DNA of 64,000 nucleotides from Streptomyces cyaneochromogenes (GTDB lineage: Bacteria > Actinomycetota > Actinomycetes > Streptomycetales > Streptomycetaceae): NCBI RefSeq assembly GCF_003963535.1, contig NZ_CP034539.1, forward strand, positions 2,542,001-2,606,000. The letters are read 5' to 3'. Under the pieces are notes generated by a model, which did no database searches, was not told the origin of the DNA, and worked only from the letters and a program-made list of their open reading frames with translations. Below are positions 36,770-45,123 of the stretch, one piece after another. The position numbers and the translations under genes were made by a program. The first letter of the stretch is position 1. The number at the start of each line of letters is the position of its first letter.

Positions 36770-39454
36770 ATGACGACGATCGACGAATGTCATGGAGAAG
36801 GTGCCCGCGACAGGGAAGTGCACCGCGGTGACGTCGCCCCCGGCCAGGCCGTCGAGGAGTACGGCCCGGCCCTCGTCCCGCTGGACCGGCCCGGCGCGGC
36901 ACTCCCACGGCTGACGGGGTCCAAGGCCGCGAACCTCGCCCGCGCGGCCCGCGCCGGACTGCCCGTACTGCCCGGGTTCGTGATCCCACACCGTGCGGGC
37001 GGCGACCTGGTCGCCCTGCGGCGCGCCTGGGACGAGCTCTCCCACGGCGGCACCCGCCCGCTCGTGGTGCGGTCCTCCTCGCCACACGAGGACACCGAGG
37101 AATCCTCCCTGGCGGGCCAGTTCACCTCGGTGCTCGACGTACGCGGCTGGCGGGCCTTTCGTACGGCCGTACAGACCGTGCTCGACTCGGCGCACCGGGC
37201 CGACGGGTCCACGGCGCCGATGGCGGTGCTGGTGCAGCCCATGCTCGCGGCGCGGGTCGGCGGGGTGATGTTCGGCGCCGACCCGGTCGAGGGGCGGGCC
37301 GACCGGCTGCTGGTCAGCGCGGTGCGCGGCGGGCCGGACAGTCTGGTCAGCGGGGCGCGGGCCGGTACCGACTACTGGCTGAGCGCACGCGGACGGCTGG
37401 TGCGGACGGAGGCTTCGGGGGATCACCGCGCCGCGTCTTCGGACGAGCCGTGGCCGGCGTCCACGGAGTCTTCGGAGGGCCCGCGGAGGAGGCCTTCCAG
37501 AGATCCGCAAGGCGTGTCCTGGGCGAACCCGCACGCCACCCCCTCGAAAGCCCTGTCCGAAAATCCACATCCCGCATCCGCGGAGAGCGGCCCCTTGCTC
37601 ACGCGCGCCCAGCTGTTCCGCCTGGCGCGGCTCGCGCGGCAGGTCCGGCGGGTCTTCGACGGGCCGCAGGACGTGGAGTTCGGGTTCGACGCGGACGGTC
37701 GGCTGTGGCTGTTCCAGAGCCGACCGATCACGGCGATGGCGGCGCGGCCGGGCCGCGGTGCGCGGCTGCTCGGGCCGGGCCCGGTGGCGGAGACGCTGCC
37801 GGAGCAGCTGGCGCCGCTGGAGGAGGACCTGTGGGTCGCGCCGATGGCCCGGGGGCTCGCGGCCGCGCTCGACATCGGCGGCACCGCGCCGCGCCGGCTG
37901 CTGAAGTCGGTGCCCATGGTCACCACGGTCGCCGGACGCGCCGCCGCCGACCTGCGTCTCCTCGGCGCCGTGCCGCCGCGGCACCGGTGGCTCGCGTTGC
38001 TCAACCCGGCGCCGGGGGCGCGTCGGCTCGTCGCGGCCTGGCGGGTGGGGCGCCTCGTGTCCTCCCTGCCCGGGCTGGCGACCGATCTCGTCGCCGACGT
38101 CGACCGCCGCCTCGCCGAGATCCCGTCACCCAGCGGCCTCTCCGCTTCCGCCCTGGCCGCGGAGCTCCGCTGGACCCGACGGGCCCTGGTCTCCCTGCAC
38201 GCCCAGGAGGCCCTCGCGGGCGCCCTCCTCGACGAACCGCCCAAGAGCCGCACAGCGGCAGGCACGGCACTCGCCACCCTTGCCGAGGCCCGCGCCCAGG
38301 GCATACCCGACGACCAACTGGTCGCCACGGACCCCGTGATCCTGGCCCTCACCGCCCCCAGCCTGCGGGAACGAGGGCGACCGCCGGGCGCTACGGCGGC
38401 ACCGTCGACGACACCGGCCACGGTGCCCGACCCGACCCGCCCCACAGCGATCGGCCGAGCAGCGCAAGAACCGGGACAACCGGCACCACGGCCTCAGGCG
38501 GCCCAGCCGGCCGACGCCACCCCCGCCCCCGAGCCGACTCGCGTCCGGAGGGCCAACGGCACCGCCCGCCCCGAAGCGGCACCGCCCCCGCCCCTCCACA
38601 CCCCGCCCACGGGCAACGGCGGCCGCACGCCCTCTCCGCGCCTGCCGACCCTCGAGCCGGCACGGCGCCCCACGCCGGGCACCGCGACCACCCCGACCGG
38701 CACCACCCGCACCTCCACCCCCACCAGCGCGGCCTTCGCCGCCTACGCAGCCCCGTTCACGAGGGCCACTCAGGCCGCTCCCCCCACTTCCCGCACTTCC
38801 CCCACTTCCCGCACTTCCCGCACTGAAGCCGTCACCCTCCCCCACCCCCTGCCGACCCCACCCGCCCGCACAACCCCCCTCCCCACCCGCGAATCCCTCC
38901 GCCTACGCATCCGCTGGGTGCAGGAGCTCCAGGTCCGGCTTGTGCGGGACGTCGCGCGGCGGCTGGGGATCGGCGTGGAGCGCGTCGGGCTGTTGCGGTG
39001 GGCGGAGCTGGCCGCCGTGCTGGCCGGCGAGGCCCTGCCCGGCGACCTGCACGCGCGCGTGCCGCAGGCCGAGTCGCCGCCACTGCCGGACGCCTTCCGG
39101 CTCGCGGACGGTCAGGTCGTCGTCACCGAGCGCACCGCCGGCCGGGGCGACGGCGTGCGGGGCGTGTCCGCCGGGCGGGGCGTCGGGACCGTGTGGGACG
39201 GGACGGGCACCAGGCCGACGGACGCCGTACTGGTCGTGCGCACCCTGGACCCCGCGCTCGCCCCGCTGCTGCCGGACCTCGCCGGCCTGGTCGCCCAGAC
39301 CGGCAGCCCGTTGTCCCATCTGGCCGTCCTGGCACGGGAGTTCGGGATCCCCGCGGTCGTCGGCGCCACCGACGCCGTACGCCGTTTCCCGCCCGGCTCC
39401 CGGCTCACCGTCGACGGGACGGCAGGTGACGTACGACAGGGGGACGCGCCATGA
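36770..39454 (+). CDS. PEP-synthase/rifampin-phosphotransferase-like three-domain protein
   Basis: An 894-residue protein with three parts. Residues ~25-330 look like a PPDK/PEP-synthase ATP-binding domain (LTGSKAANLARAARAGLPVL, PLVVRSSSPHEDTEESSLAG, VEFGFDADGRLWLFQSRPI). The middle contains a helical region and a long Pro/Thr-rich disordered linker (~550-720). The C-terminus is a PEP-utiliser swivelling domain with the phosphohistidine motif TGSPLSHLAVLAREFGIPAVVG. The order resembles rifampin phosphotransferase, but the middle domain is different, so the acceptor substrate is unknown. ATG 36770 has GGAGG upstream. It overlaps a membrane protein gene by 4 nt. Confidence 0.78.
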   Translation: MTTIDECHGEGARDREVHRGDVAPGQAVEEYGPALVPLDRPGAALPRLTGSKAANLARAARAGLPVLPGFVIPHRAGGDLVALRRAWDELSHGGTRPLVVRSSSPHEDTEESSLAGQFTSVLDVRGWRAFRTAVQTVLDSAHRADGSTAPMAVLVQPMLAARVGGVMFGADPVEGRADRLLVSAVRGGPDSLVSGARAGTDYWLSARGRLVRTEASGDHRAASSDEPWPASTESSEGPRRRPSRDPQGVSWANPHATPSKALSENPHPASAESGPLLTRAQLFRLARLARQVRRVFDGPQDVEFGFDADGRLWLFQSRPITAMAARPGRGARLLGPGPVAETLPEQLAPLEEDLWVAPMARGLAAALDIGGTAPRRLLKSVPMVTTVAGRAAADLRLLGAVPPRHRWLALLNPAPGARRLVAAWRVGRLVSSLPGLATDLVADVDRRLAEIPSPSGLSASALAAELRWTRRALVSLHAQEALAGALLDEPPKSRTAAGTALATLAEARAQGIPDDQLVATDPVILALTAPSLRERGRPPGATAAPSTTPATVPDPTRPTAIGRAAQEPGQPAPRPQAAQPADATPAPEPTRVRRANGTARPEAAPPPPLHTPPTGNGGRTPSPRLPTLEPARRPTPGTATTPTGTTRTSTPTSAAFAAYAAPFTRATQAAPPTSRTSPTSRTSRTEAVTLPHPLPTPPARTTPLPTRESLRLRIRWVQELQVRLVRDVARRLGIGVERVGLLRWAELAAVLAGEALPGDLHARVPQAESPPLPDAFRLADGQVVVTERTAGRGDGVRGVSAGRGVGTVWDGTGTRPTDAVLVVRTLDPALAPLLPDLAGLVAQTGSPLSHLAVLAREFGIPAVVGATDAVRRFPPGSRLTVDGTAGDVRQGDAP

Positions 39455-40368
39455 GAAGGATCGCGTACGTCTTCGGAGCGCTGGCCGCCGCCGGCGCGGG
39501 CACCTATCTCATCGTCTACCTGTACCGCTGGCAGTGGCAGCGGGCGATGATCTGCGGGGTGTTGCTGCTGGTGGTCGAGGTGATGCTGTTCGGCCTGGTG
39601 ACGCTGGGGCGGCTGAACCGGATCGAGGAGCGGCTGCGCGACACCGACCGGCGGCAGCGCGAGCTGGACGCCCGCCAGGAGGACGTACTGGCGCGGCTGC
39701 GGGAGCCGGCCGCGGCGAGCGAGGAGAAGCGGTTCCGGTGGCTGGACGACCCGGCGGACCGGACGTACGTCTTCGTGCCGGTCCTCATGGTCGCCGGCGT
39801 GGTGCTGTCCGGGCTCGCCTGGGTGGTGCAGAAGGTCGCGGCGGCCACGGCCAGACCCGCCGAGCGACGCCTGGCCGGACGGCTGGCGGTCCTCGCCGCA
39901 CCGGATCCTGGGGCACCCGGCGACCTGGACGACCTGCCGCCGCCGGGCTCCGGGTCCTCCCGGGGCCGTACCGCACGCGTGACCACCGTCGGCATTCTTG
40001 CCGCCGCGCTGCTCGCCGCGCTGATCGTGGGGCTCGCCGACCTCACCCAGACCAGGGCCGAGGGGTCCAACGAGAACGAGGCGACCTCGGTCGTCGTCCA
40101 GGTCGATCTGCGAGGCCCGGACCTGACATCGGACCGGAAGGCCTTGGCCGCGCAGCAGATCTGGGAGAGCTGCCGTGACTCCACGGCCGTACCGCTGCGC
40201 CACGCCACCCTGGGCGACCTGGGGGACGGCATGTTCGCCGGGGTCGTACGGCCCGCGCTCACCGAGCACGACCTGATGCGACTGCGCGGCTGCCTGGAGG
40301 ACGCGACCCTGGAGCGCGCCCACCTCACGGTGATCGCCGTGGGCGACGCGGAGCCGAGCGACGAGTGA
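39451..40368 (+). CDS. Membrane protein of unknown function, partner of the PEP-utilising protein
   Basis: A 305-residue protein with about four membrane segments (near residues 5-24, 32-52, 105-128 and 175-195). Between the second and third lies a charged coiled-coil-like stretch (LNRIEERLRDTDRRQRELDARQ). The C-terminal ~105 residues are outside the last segment and have no motif I recognise; they may form a small extracytoplasmic or cytoplasmic domain (VVVQVDLRGPDLTSDRKALA). The ATGA overlap with the upstream gene shows translational coupling, suggesting the PEP-type enzyme works at the membrane. No homologue is known to me. Confidence 0.75.
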   Translation: MRRIAYVFGALAAAGAGTYLIVYLYRWQWQRAMICGVLLLVVEVMLFGLVTLGRLNRIEERLRDTDRRQRELDARQEDVLARLREPAAASEEKRFRWLDDPADRTYVFVPVLMVAGVVLSGLAWVVQKVAAATARPAERRLAGRLAVLAAPDPGAPGDLDDLPPPGSGSSRGRTARVTTVGILAAALLAALIVGLADLTQTRAEGSNENEATSVVVQVDLRGPDLTSDRKALAAQQIWESCRDSTAVPLRHATLGDLGDGMFAGVVRPALTEHDLMRLRGCLEDATLERAHLTVIAVGDAEPSDE

Positions 40369-40548
40369 CCGTGACCGTGACCGAATGACGGTGACCGGAT
40401 GGCCTGCCTGCCGGGCGCCCCGCCTGCTCTACGACCGAACATGACAAGTGAGATGTATTGCACAAAAACGGACTTAACACCCAGTTGATCACAGACCCGG
40501 GCTACCATTGCCATTCGCGCCCTCGTCCCCTAGTCCCCCGGGTCGCCC

Positions 40549-41253
40549 ATGGCTGTTCTCACCGCTACCCTGCCCCGCCCTGCCCTCCGCAAGCGCCCGC
40601 TGTCCCGGCGCGCCATGCGGCTCCTCATCGGGCTCCTCATCGGCTATCTCGTCCTGTGGGCAGCCGGCGCGGGCAGCATTCTCGGCCTGTCGTACCTGGC
40701 CCGCGAGGGGACCCCGGCACCCGTCGGCACCCACGCCATCCAGGGCGTGAACCACTTCCAGCCCGTGGACACCGACGGCCGGCTGTGGCGCGGCTCCGCG
40801 CCCTCCCCCGCCGGTTACCGGGCACTGGCGAGCATGGGCATCACCACCGTCGTCGACCTGCGCGCCGAGCGCATGAGCGCGACCGAGCTCGCCGAGCCGG
40901 GCGAGGCCGGGCTGAAGGCCGTACGCCTGCCGATCCGCGACGGTCAGACGCCGTCGCCCAACCAGGTGCAGCGCTTCCTCGACACCGTCGCCTCGGCGTC
41001 CGGCCCGGTTTTCGTGCACTGTGGCGCGGGTGTCGGCCGTACGGGCGCGATGGTCGCGGCGTACCTCGTGGAGACCGGTGAGGAGTCGCCGTCGCAGGCG
41101 GTCCGGCGCAACCTCGCGGTCGGACCGCCGTCGATCGAGCAGATCTACTACGGGCTGAACCTCAGCCCGGCCAAGGCGGAGCAGCCCCCGCTGCCGGTGG
41201 TCCTCCTCAGCCGCCTGGTGGACGCTCCGCGGCGCATGATGTCGTACCTGTAA
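40549..41253 (+). CDS. Membrane-anchored dual-specificity/tyrosine phosphatase
   Basis: A 234-residue protein with one N-terminal membrane segment (about 24-50) and a cysteine-based phosphatase domain. The catalytic loop is FVHCGAGVGRTGAMVAAYL, matching HCxxGxxR. The general-acid Asp is probably in VRLPIRDGQTPS, and GVNHFQPVDTDGRLWRGSAP is the usual opening of this DSP group. Substrates could be phosphotyrosine, phosphoinositides or polysaccharide-linked phosphates; nothing fixes it. ATG 40549 has no clear Shine-Dalgarno, and a run of AT-rich sequence upstream (40440-40500) probably holds the promoter. Confidence 0.85.
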   Translation: MAVLTATLPRPALRKRPLSRRAMRLLIGLLIGYLVLWAAGAGSILGLSYLAREGTPAPVGTHAIQGVNHFQPVDTDGRLWRGSAPSPAGYRALASMGITTVVDLRAERMSATELAEPGEAGLKAVRLPIRDGQTPSPNQVQRFLDTVASASGPVFVHCGAGVGRTGAMVAAYLVETGEESPSQAVRRNLAVGPPSIEQIYYGLNLSPAKAEQPPLPVVLLSRLVDAPRRMMSYL

Positions 41254-41312
41254 GGCACCTGATGACGTACCTGTAAGGCACGTGCGAGGCCGTTGACACC
41301 GACGCCGTACGG

Positions 41313-42119
41313 CTACGGCTTGCGCCCCACCGCCCCGTACCCGGGAATGACCCCGTCGTCCTGCCCGGGTACCGGTTCCCCCAGCTCGGGGTGCCAGTGG
41401 TGGGGCACTGCCACGCCGGGCTCGACGAGTTCGAGACCGTCGAAGAAGCGGCTGAACTCCTCGCGGGAACGCAGGGCCAGCGTGACGCCGGCCGCCTTGA
41501 GCTTCTCGGTCGCCGCCTTGGACTCCTCCGGAGTGAAGTCGGCGCTCGCGTGGCTCATCACCAGGTAGCTGCCGGAGGGGAGTTCCGACAGCAGCCGGCG
41601 GACCAGTTCGTGCGCGCCGTCCTCGTCGGAGACGAAGTGCAGCAGCGCGACGAGGGAGAGGGCCACCGGCCGGCCGAAGTCCAGGACCTGCTTGGCGCCT
41701 TCGATGATGGCGTCGGGGTCGCGGACGTCGGCCTGCAGATACTCCGTGACCCCCTCGTCGGTGCCGCGCAGCAGGGCCGCCGCGTGCGCGAGCACGATGG
41801 GGTCGTTGTCGCAGTAGACCACGCGCGCGTCCGGCGCGATCCGCTGGGCGACCTGATGGAGGTTCGGCTCGGTCGGGATGCCGGTGCCGATGTCCAGGAA
41901 CTGCCGTACGCCCTGCTGGGCGAGCCAGCCGGTGGCACGGTGCATGAAGGCCCGGTTGACCCGCGCCATCACCGGGACGCGCGGGTCGAGGGCGAGCATC
42001 TGCTGCCCCATGGCCTCGTCGACCGGGTAGTTGTCCTTGCCGCCGAGATACCAGTCGTACATCCGCGCGGGGTGCGGCTTAGTGGTGTCGATCTCCACGG
42101 AACGGTTCCGCCCGGTCAT
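41313..42119 (-). CDS. DUF574-family SAM-dependent methyltransferase
   Basis: A 268-residue protein of the Methyltransf_19 (DUF574) group, very common in Streptomyces. It opens with IDTTKPHPARMYDWYLGGKDNY, the family signature. Motif I is QFLDIGTGIPTEPNLHQVA, then VVYCDNDPIVLAHAAALL. The substrate is unknown. I prefer ATG 42119 over 42131 because GGAG lies 6-9 nt upstream of it and the first ATG has none. It is on the same strand as the DUF397/XRE pair and 92 bp downstream of it, so read-through is possible. Confidence 0.85.
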   Translation of the reverse strand: MTGRNRSVEIDTTKPHPARMYDWYLGGKDNYPVDEAMGQQMLALDPRVPVMARVNRAFMHRATGWLAQQGVRQFLDIGTGIPTEPNLHQVAQRIAPDARVVYCDNDPIVLAHAAALLRGTDEGVTEYLQADVRDPDAIIEGAKQVLDFGRPVALSLVALLHFVSDEDGAHELVRRLLSELPSGSYLVMSHASADFTPEESKAATEKLKAAGVTLALRSREEFSRFFDGLELVEPGVAVPHHWHPELGEPVPGQDDGVIPGYGAVGRKP

Positions 42120-42211
42120 GACGAACTCCATAAGGGTCTGCGGTAGAAGGTGTTCAACTCAGCACCAAAATAAGGGAATTGAAAAACAAGGGCAGCGACT
42201 GATCAACAAGG

Positions 42212-42466
42212 TCAGGACAGCAGGAAGTCCGCCTCCCCCGCCTTGGCGCCCTCGATGAACGCGGTCATCTCGTCCGTGGTGTAGATCAGCGCCGGCCCGT
42301 CCGGGTCGGTGGACTGACGGACGGCGATCCGGCCGTCGGCGAGCTTCATCGCCTCCAGGCAGTTTCCTCCGTTCCCCCCGCTCCACGGCTTGTGCCAGCC
42401 TTCGCTGCCCAAGTCCCGCGCGGGCATGCCGTTGTAGACGCGTATGCGCGGCTTGATGCGATCCAT
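42212..42466 (-). CDS. DUF397-family small protein
   Basis: An 84-residue protein with the DUF397 core SGGNGGNCLEAMKLADGRIAVRQSTDPDGPAL (in part) and an end of the type TTDEMTAFIEGAKAGEADFL. DUF397 genes almost always sit beside an XRE/DUF5753 regulator, as here, where the XRE stop immediately precedes the ATG. In Streptomyces such pairs (WhiJ and relatives) influence differentiation and antibiotic production, and the pair has been proposed to act antagonistically. The stop-start junction indicates coupled translation. Confidence 0.88.
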   Translation of the reverse strand: MDRIKPRIRVYNGMPARDLGSEGWHKPWSGGNGGNCLEAMKLADGRIAVRQSTDPDGPALIYTTDEMTAFIEGAKAGEADFLLS

Positions 42467-43327
42467 TCACAGCTCCTTGCGGAGATCCCGCAGGATCTCC
42501 TTCGTGCGATGTGCCGTAGCGGCCTGCGCCGCCATGCGGTCCATGACCTCGAGGTGGGCCGCCACCTCGGTACGCGCGTCGAGGTAGACGGCGCCGGTCA
42601 GGTACTCGCTGTAGACCATGTCCGGCAGTTCGGGCATGGCGAATCGGAACAGCACGAAGGGCCCGTACGTGCCGGGGTGCGGCCCGTTCGCGAACGGGGC
42701 CACCTGCAGCGTCACGTTGGGCATCTTCGTGGCCTCGAGCAGCCTGTCGATCTGGGCACGCATCACCTCCGGGCCGCCGACCGGGCGGCGCAGCACGGTC
42801 TCGTCCATCACGACCCACAGCCGGGGCGCGTCCTCACGGGTGAGTAGTCGCTGGCGCTGCATGCGCAGGGCGACATGACGCTCGATGTCGTCGGGGCTGG
42901 TCTGGCCGATGGCGCCCGACCTCAGCACTCCGCGCGCGTAGTCCTCGGTCTGCAACAGGCCGGGCACGAAGTGGGGTTCGTACGACCGGATGAGGCCGGC
43001 GGCGCCCTCCAGGCTGACGTACATCGAGAACCAGCCGGGCAGGATGTCGTGGAACCGCTGCCACCATCCGGGCTTGTTGGCCTCCTCGGCCAGTTGCACG
43101 AAGGCGTCGGCCTCGTCGTCGGCGATGCCGTAGGCCTTCAGGAGCATTTGGAGGTACGGGATCTTGAGCGTGACCTCGGCCATCTCCATACGGCGGACCG
43201 TGGCGGGGGCGACGCGGAGGATGCGGGCGGCCTCCTCGCGCTTGAGTCCGGCGCGTTCCCTCAGGTCCAGCAGGCGCCGACCGAGGACGACCTGACCGAC
43301 CGTCGGCGCGGATCGCGGCTCGCTCAC
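42467..43327 (-). CDS. XRE-family HTH regulator with DUF5753 domain (WhiJ-like)
   Basis: A 286-residue DNA-binding protein. Residues ~12-75 form the XRE helix-turn-helix (RERAGLKREEAARILRVAPATVRRME). The rest is a DUF5753 domain with its typical SYEPHFVPGLLQTEDYARGV and MPNVTLQVAPFANGPHPG. The partner is the adjoining DUF397 gene, and a HATPase-like gene is divergent, giving the three-gene set known from whiJ loci. Several palindromes between the divergent genes are candidate binding sites. ATG/GTG start at 43327 is the first in-frame candidate with a GGAGGTGG upstream. Confidence 0.9.
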   Translation of the reverse strand: MSEPRSAPTVGQVVLGRRLLDLRERAGLKREEAARILRVAPATVRRMEMAEVTLKIPYLQMLLKAYGIADDEADAFVQLAEEANKPGWWQRFHDILPGWFSMYVSLEGAAGLIRSYEPHFVPGLLQTEDYARGVLRSGAIGQTSPDDIERHVALRMQRQRLLTREDAPRLWVVMDETVLRRPVGGPEVMRAQIDRLLEATKMPNVTLQVAPFANGPHPGTYGPFVLFRFAMPELPDMVYSEYLTGAVYLDARTEVAAHLEVMDRMAAQAATAHRTKEILRDLRKEL

Positions 43328-43371
43328 GCCCCACCTCCACGATGAATCCCGACCCGACCGGCTTGGTTCTG

Positions 43372-43416
<45 letters not shown>

Positions 43417-43507
43417 GCTCGCTACTGCCCGTTACTGCTCATCCCTGCCCATTACCGGCAGATCGGCTCAATCCTGACAGGCGGACGGCGCCATTCGAAG
43501 ACCTTTT

Positions 43508-43529
43508 CGAAGATCTCGGTGGATCTTCG
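43508..43529. promoter_or_regulatory. Inverted repeat CGAAGATC-N6-GATCTTCG
   Basis: An 8-bp perfect inverted repeat (43508-43515 and 43522-43529) in the 325-bp gap between the XRE and HATPase-like genes; TTCGAAGA also occurs once more just upstream. Candidate operator. Confidence 0.4.
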
Positions 43530-43603
43530 GCGATCCCAACTGGCGCCGTTCGACGTGCTGTTGCGAGCAGTGTGCCACGGCCTTCCAGAGAGTCACACAG
43601 CAC

Positions 43604-43636
43604 TCTGCATTTTTCAGAGTGACACTTGCCAAGTGT
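43604..43636. promoter_or_regulatory. Two adjacent palindromes at the HATPase-like gene promoter
   Basis: CACTCTG-N7-CAGAGTG (43604-43624) and ACACTTGCCAAGTGT (43622-43636) lie 17-50 bp before the start at 43653. TTGCC within the second could serve as a -35 with a -10 near TAGTGG (43651). These are likely targets of the divergent WhiJ-like protein. Confidence 0.5.
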
Positions 43637-43652
43637 TCACGGCGGGGCGATA

Positions 43653-44324
43653 GTGGCAAGCGTGATTCCGTCCCCGCCCTTAGGAACAGACGCCGCCGAA
43701 GTCCCCCACGACCTCGGTACCGCCCCGGCGGTCGGGCCCCAGCGGGGCGCCGCCGCCGAGCGCCGGTTCCGCTTCGAACTGGCCGCGCATCCGGGTTCTC
43801 CCGCGCAGGCCAGACGCCTGACCAGGGCGCGGCTGAACGGCTGGTCGGTGTGCGAGGACACCTGCGACACGGCGGCTCTGGTCGTCTCCGAGCTGGTCAC
43901 CAACGCGATCGTGCACACCGCCAGTGAGCACATCGTCTGTGAGCTCAACGACGGTGCCGAACTGGTGCGAATAGCCGTGCGCGACGAGGGCTGCGCGCCG
44001 GGTGAGCCGCACCCGTTGGCGGCGCGGCCCGAGGAGGAGCACGGGAGGGGACTGCTCCTCGTCGACGCCCTCTGCCATGCGTGGGGAGCCCATGAGCAGG
44101 GGGCAGGGCTTGTTGTCTGGGTGGACCTGCCGCGTGGGAACGCCTCCTGCGGGGGCGCCTCGCCCGGGGACACCTCGCTCCGGGACACCTCTCGCGGTGG
44201 CGCCCAACCCCGCGGCGACCTCGGCTGGGGGTCCCGCCCCAAGCCCGGGCCGTCCGACGGGTCCGGTGACGAGGACGAGGCGCAGGCGCGGTACGGCTGG
44301 GGGACGGGGTCCGGATGGCTGTGA
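43653..44324 (+). CDS. HATPase_c-type ATP-binding protein (anti-sigma/RsbW-like)
   Basis: A ~223-residue protein with a GHKL ATPase domain (about residues 40-160). The N-box is TAALVVSELVTNAIVHTASE, the G1 motif VRIAVRDEGCAPGEPH and the G2 motif EEEHGRGLLLVDALCHAWG. This is the single-domain RsbW-type kinase so abundant in Streptomyces. The C-terminal ~60 residues are low complexity. GTG 43653 is one choice; GTG 43662 fits better if the -10 is at 43649-43654. It is divergent from the WhiJ-like pair and overlaps the next gene by 10 nt. Confidence 0.82.
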   Translation: MASVIPSPPLGTDAAEVPHDLGTAPAVGPQRGAAAERRFRFELAAHPGSPAQARRLTRARLNGWSVCEDTCDTAALVVSELVTNAIVHTASEHIVCELNDGAELVRIAVRDEGCAPGEPHPLAARPEEEHGRGLLLVDALCHAWGAHEQGAGLVVWVDLPRGNASCGGASPGDTSLRDTSRGGAQPRGDLGWGSRPKPGPSDGSGDEDEAQARYGWGTGSGWL

Positions 44325-44752
44325 GCGGTGCGTCCGGCGGGGGTCAGGTGGTGAGCCTGGACACGCTGGTGCGGCTCCGTCGTGGCCTGCCCGCCGCTGC
44401 CGACGGCCCTGCGCGGCTGCCGGTTCCTGACGGGATGACGGCTCCTCTGGGGTGGGACGCGGTCGCGGTGCCCGCCCGCTTCGGGCCGCTCGTGCTGCCT
44501 CGGTTGCCGCGGGTGGGGTGTGTGTACGCCGATGAGACGCACTGGTGGTGGATCGTGCCGTCGGACTCGGACTATGCGTTGGAGTGGCCGGCGGGTGTGC
44601 GGTACATGACGGGCGCGGTTGTGCTGGACACGCCTCGGCTGATCCATCGGCCGGACGGGAGGGTGCCGTATACGCCGCCGATTCCGCTGTATCTGGCGTT
44701 GTGCCGGGTGACGGGGACTACGCCGGTCTGGTCTCGGCAGCTGAGTGCGTGA
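44315..44752 (+). CDS. Conserved hypothetical protein next to the HATPase-like gene
   Basis: A 145-residue protein with no recognised domain. The central part, VYADETHWWWIVPSDSDYALEWPAGVRYMTG, is rich in aromatic residues and looks structured, followed by PLYLALCRVTG near the end. Similar small proteins accompany regulatory HATPase genes in Streptomyces as far as I recall. The ATG at 44315 lies within the end of the upstream gene (10-nt overlap, another frame), implying a common transcript. Cytoplasmic; role unknown. Confidence 0.6.
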   Translation: MAVSGASGGGQVVSLDTLVRLRRGLPAAADGPARLPVPDGMTAPLGWDAVAVPARFGPLVLPRLPRVGCVYADETHWWWIVPSDSDYALEWPAGVRYMTGAVVLDTPRLIHRPDGRVPYTPPIPLYLALCRVTGTTPVWSRQLSA

Positions 44753-44782
44753 GGGTCGTTTTCTCGCCCCCGCCGCCCCTAC

Positions 44783-45008
44783 CCGTCCCGTCCTCCAGGG
44801 GCTCCGCCCCTTCGACCCCGGTTGCTTTCTGGGGGCTGCCGCCCCCAGACCCCCGCTTCGGCCCTGAACGGGCCTCGTCCTCAAACGCCGGACGGGCTGA
44901 AAGCCGGGACCGGCGCCAAGAAGTCACCCTCCTTCAAATCACGCCCCCTACGGGTGGGTGGGGGCTAGGGACGGCGTGACCCTCGTCCTCGGACGCCGGA
45001 CGGGCTGA
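44783..45008. repeat. Streptomyces dispersed intergenic repeat, one full and one partial copy
   Basis: The block 44783-44900 has the widespread Streptomyces intergenic element, with hairpins AGGGGCTCCGCCCCT and CTGGGGGCTGCCGCCCCCAG (44829-44848). It ends in a 28-nt segment, CCTCGTCCTCAAACGCCGGA followed by CGGGCTGA (44873-44900). That 28-nt end recurs with two changes at 44981-45008. The rest of the 370-bp gap is GC-rich and gene-free. Confidence 0.7.
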
Positions 45009-45123
45009 TAGTCCCGGGCGTACGCCCGCGCGCACGCCCCACCCCCACTTACGCCCTCCCTCCAACCCGCCCACCCCGCCATAGTGGCCCTCCGTCACGA
45101 GCGACGGTCGGGGAGGCTGGGCT

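Noticed and set aside
42119..42131. ATG 42131 as the start of the DUF574 methyltransferase
   Set aside because: It has no ribosome binding site, while GGAG lies just before ATG 42119.
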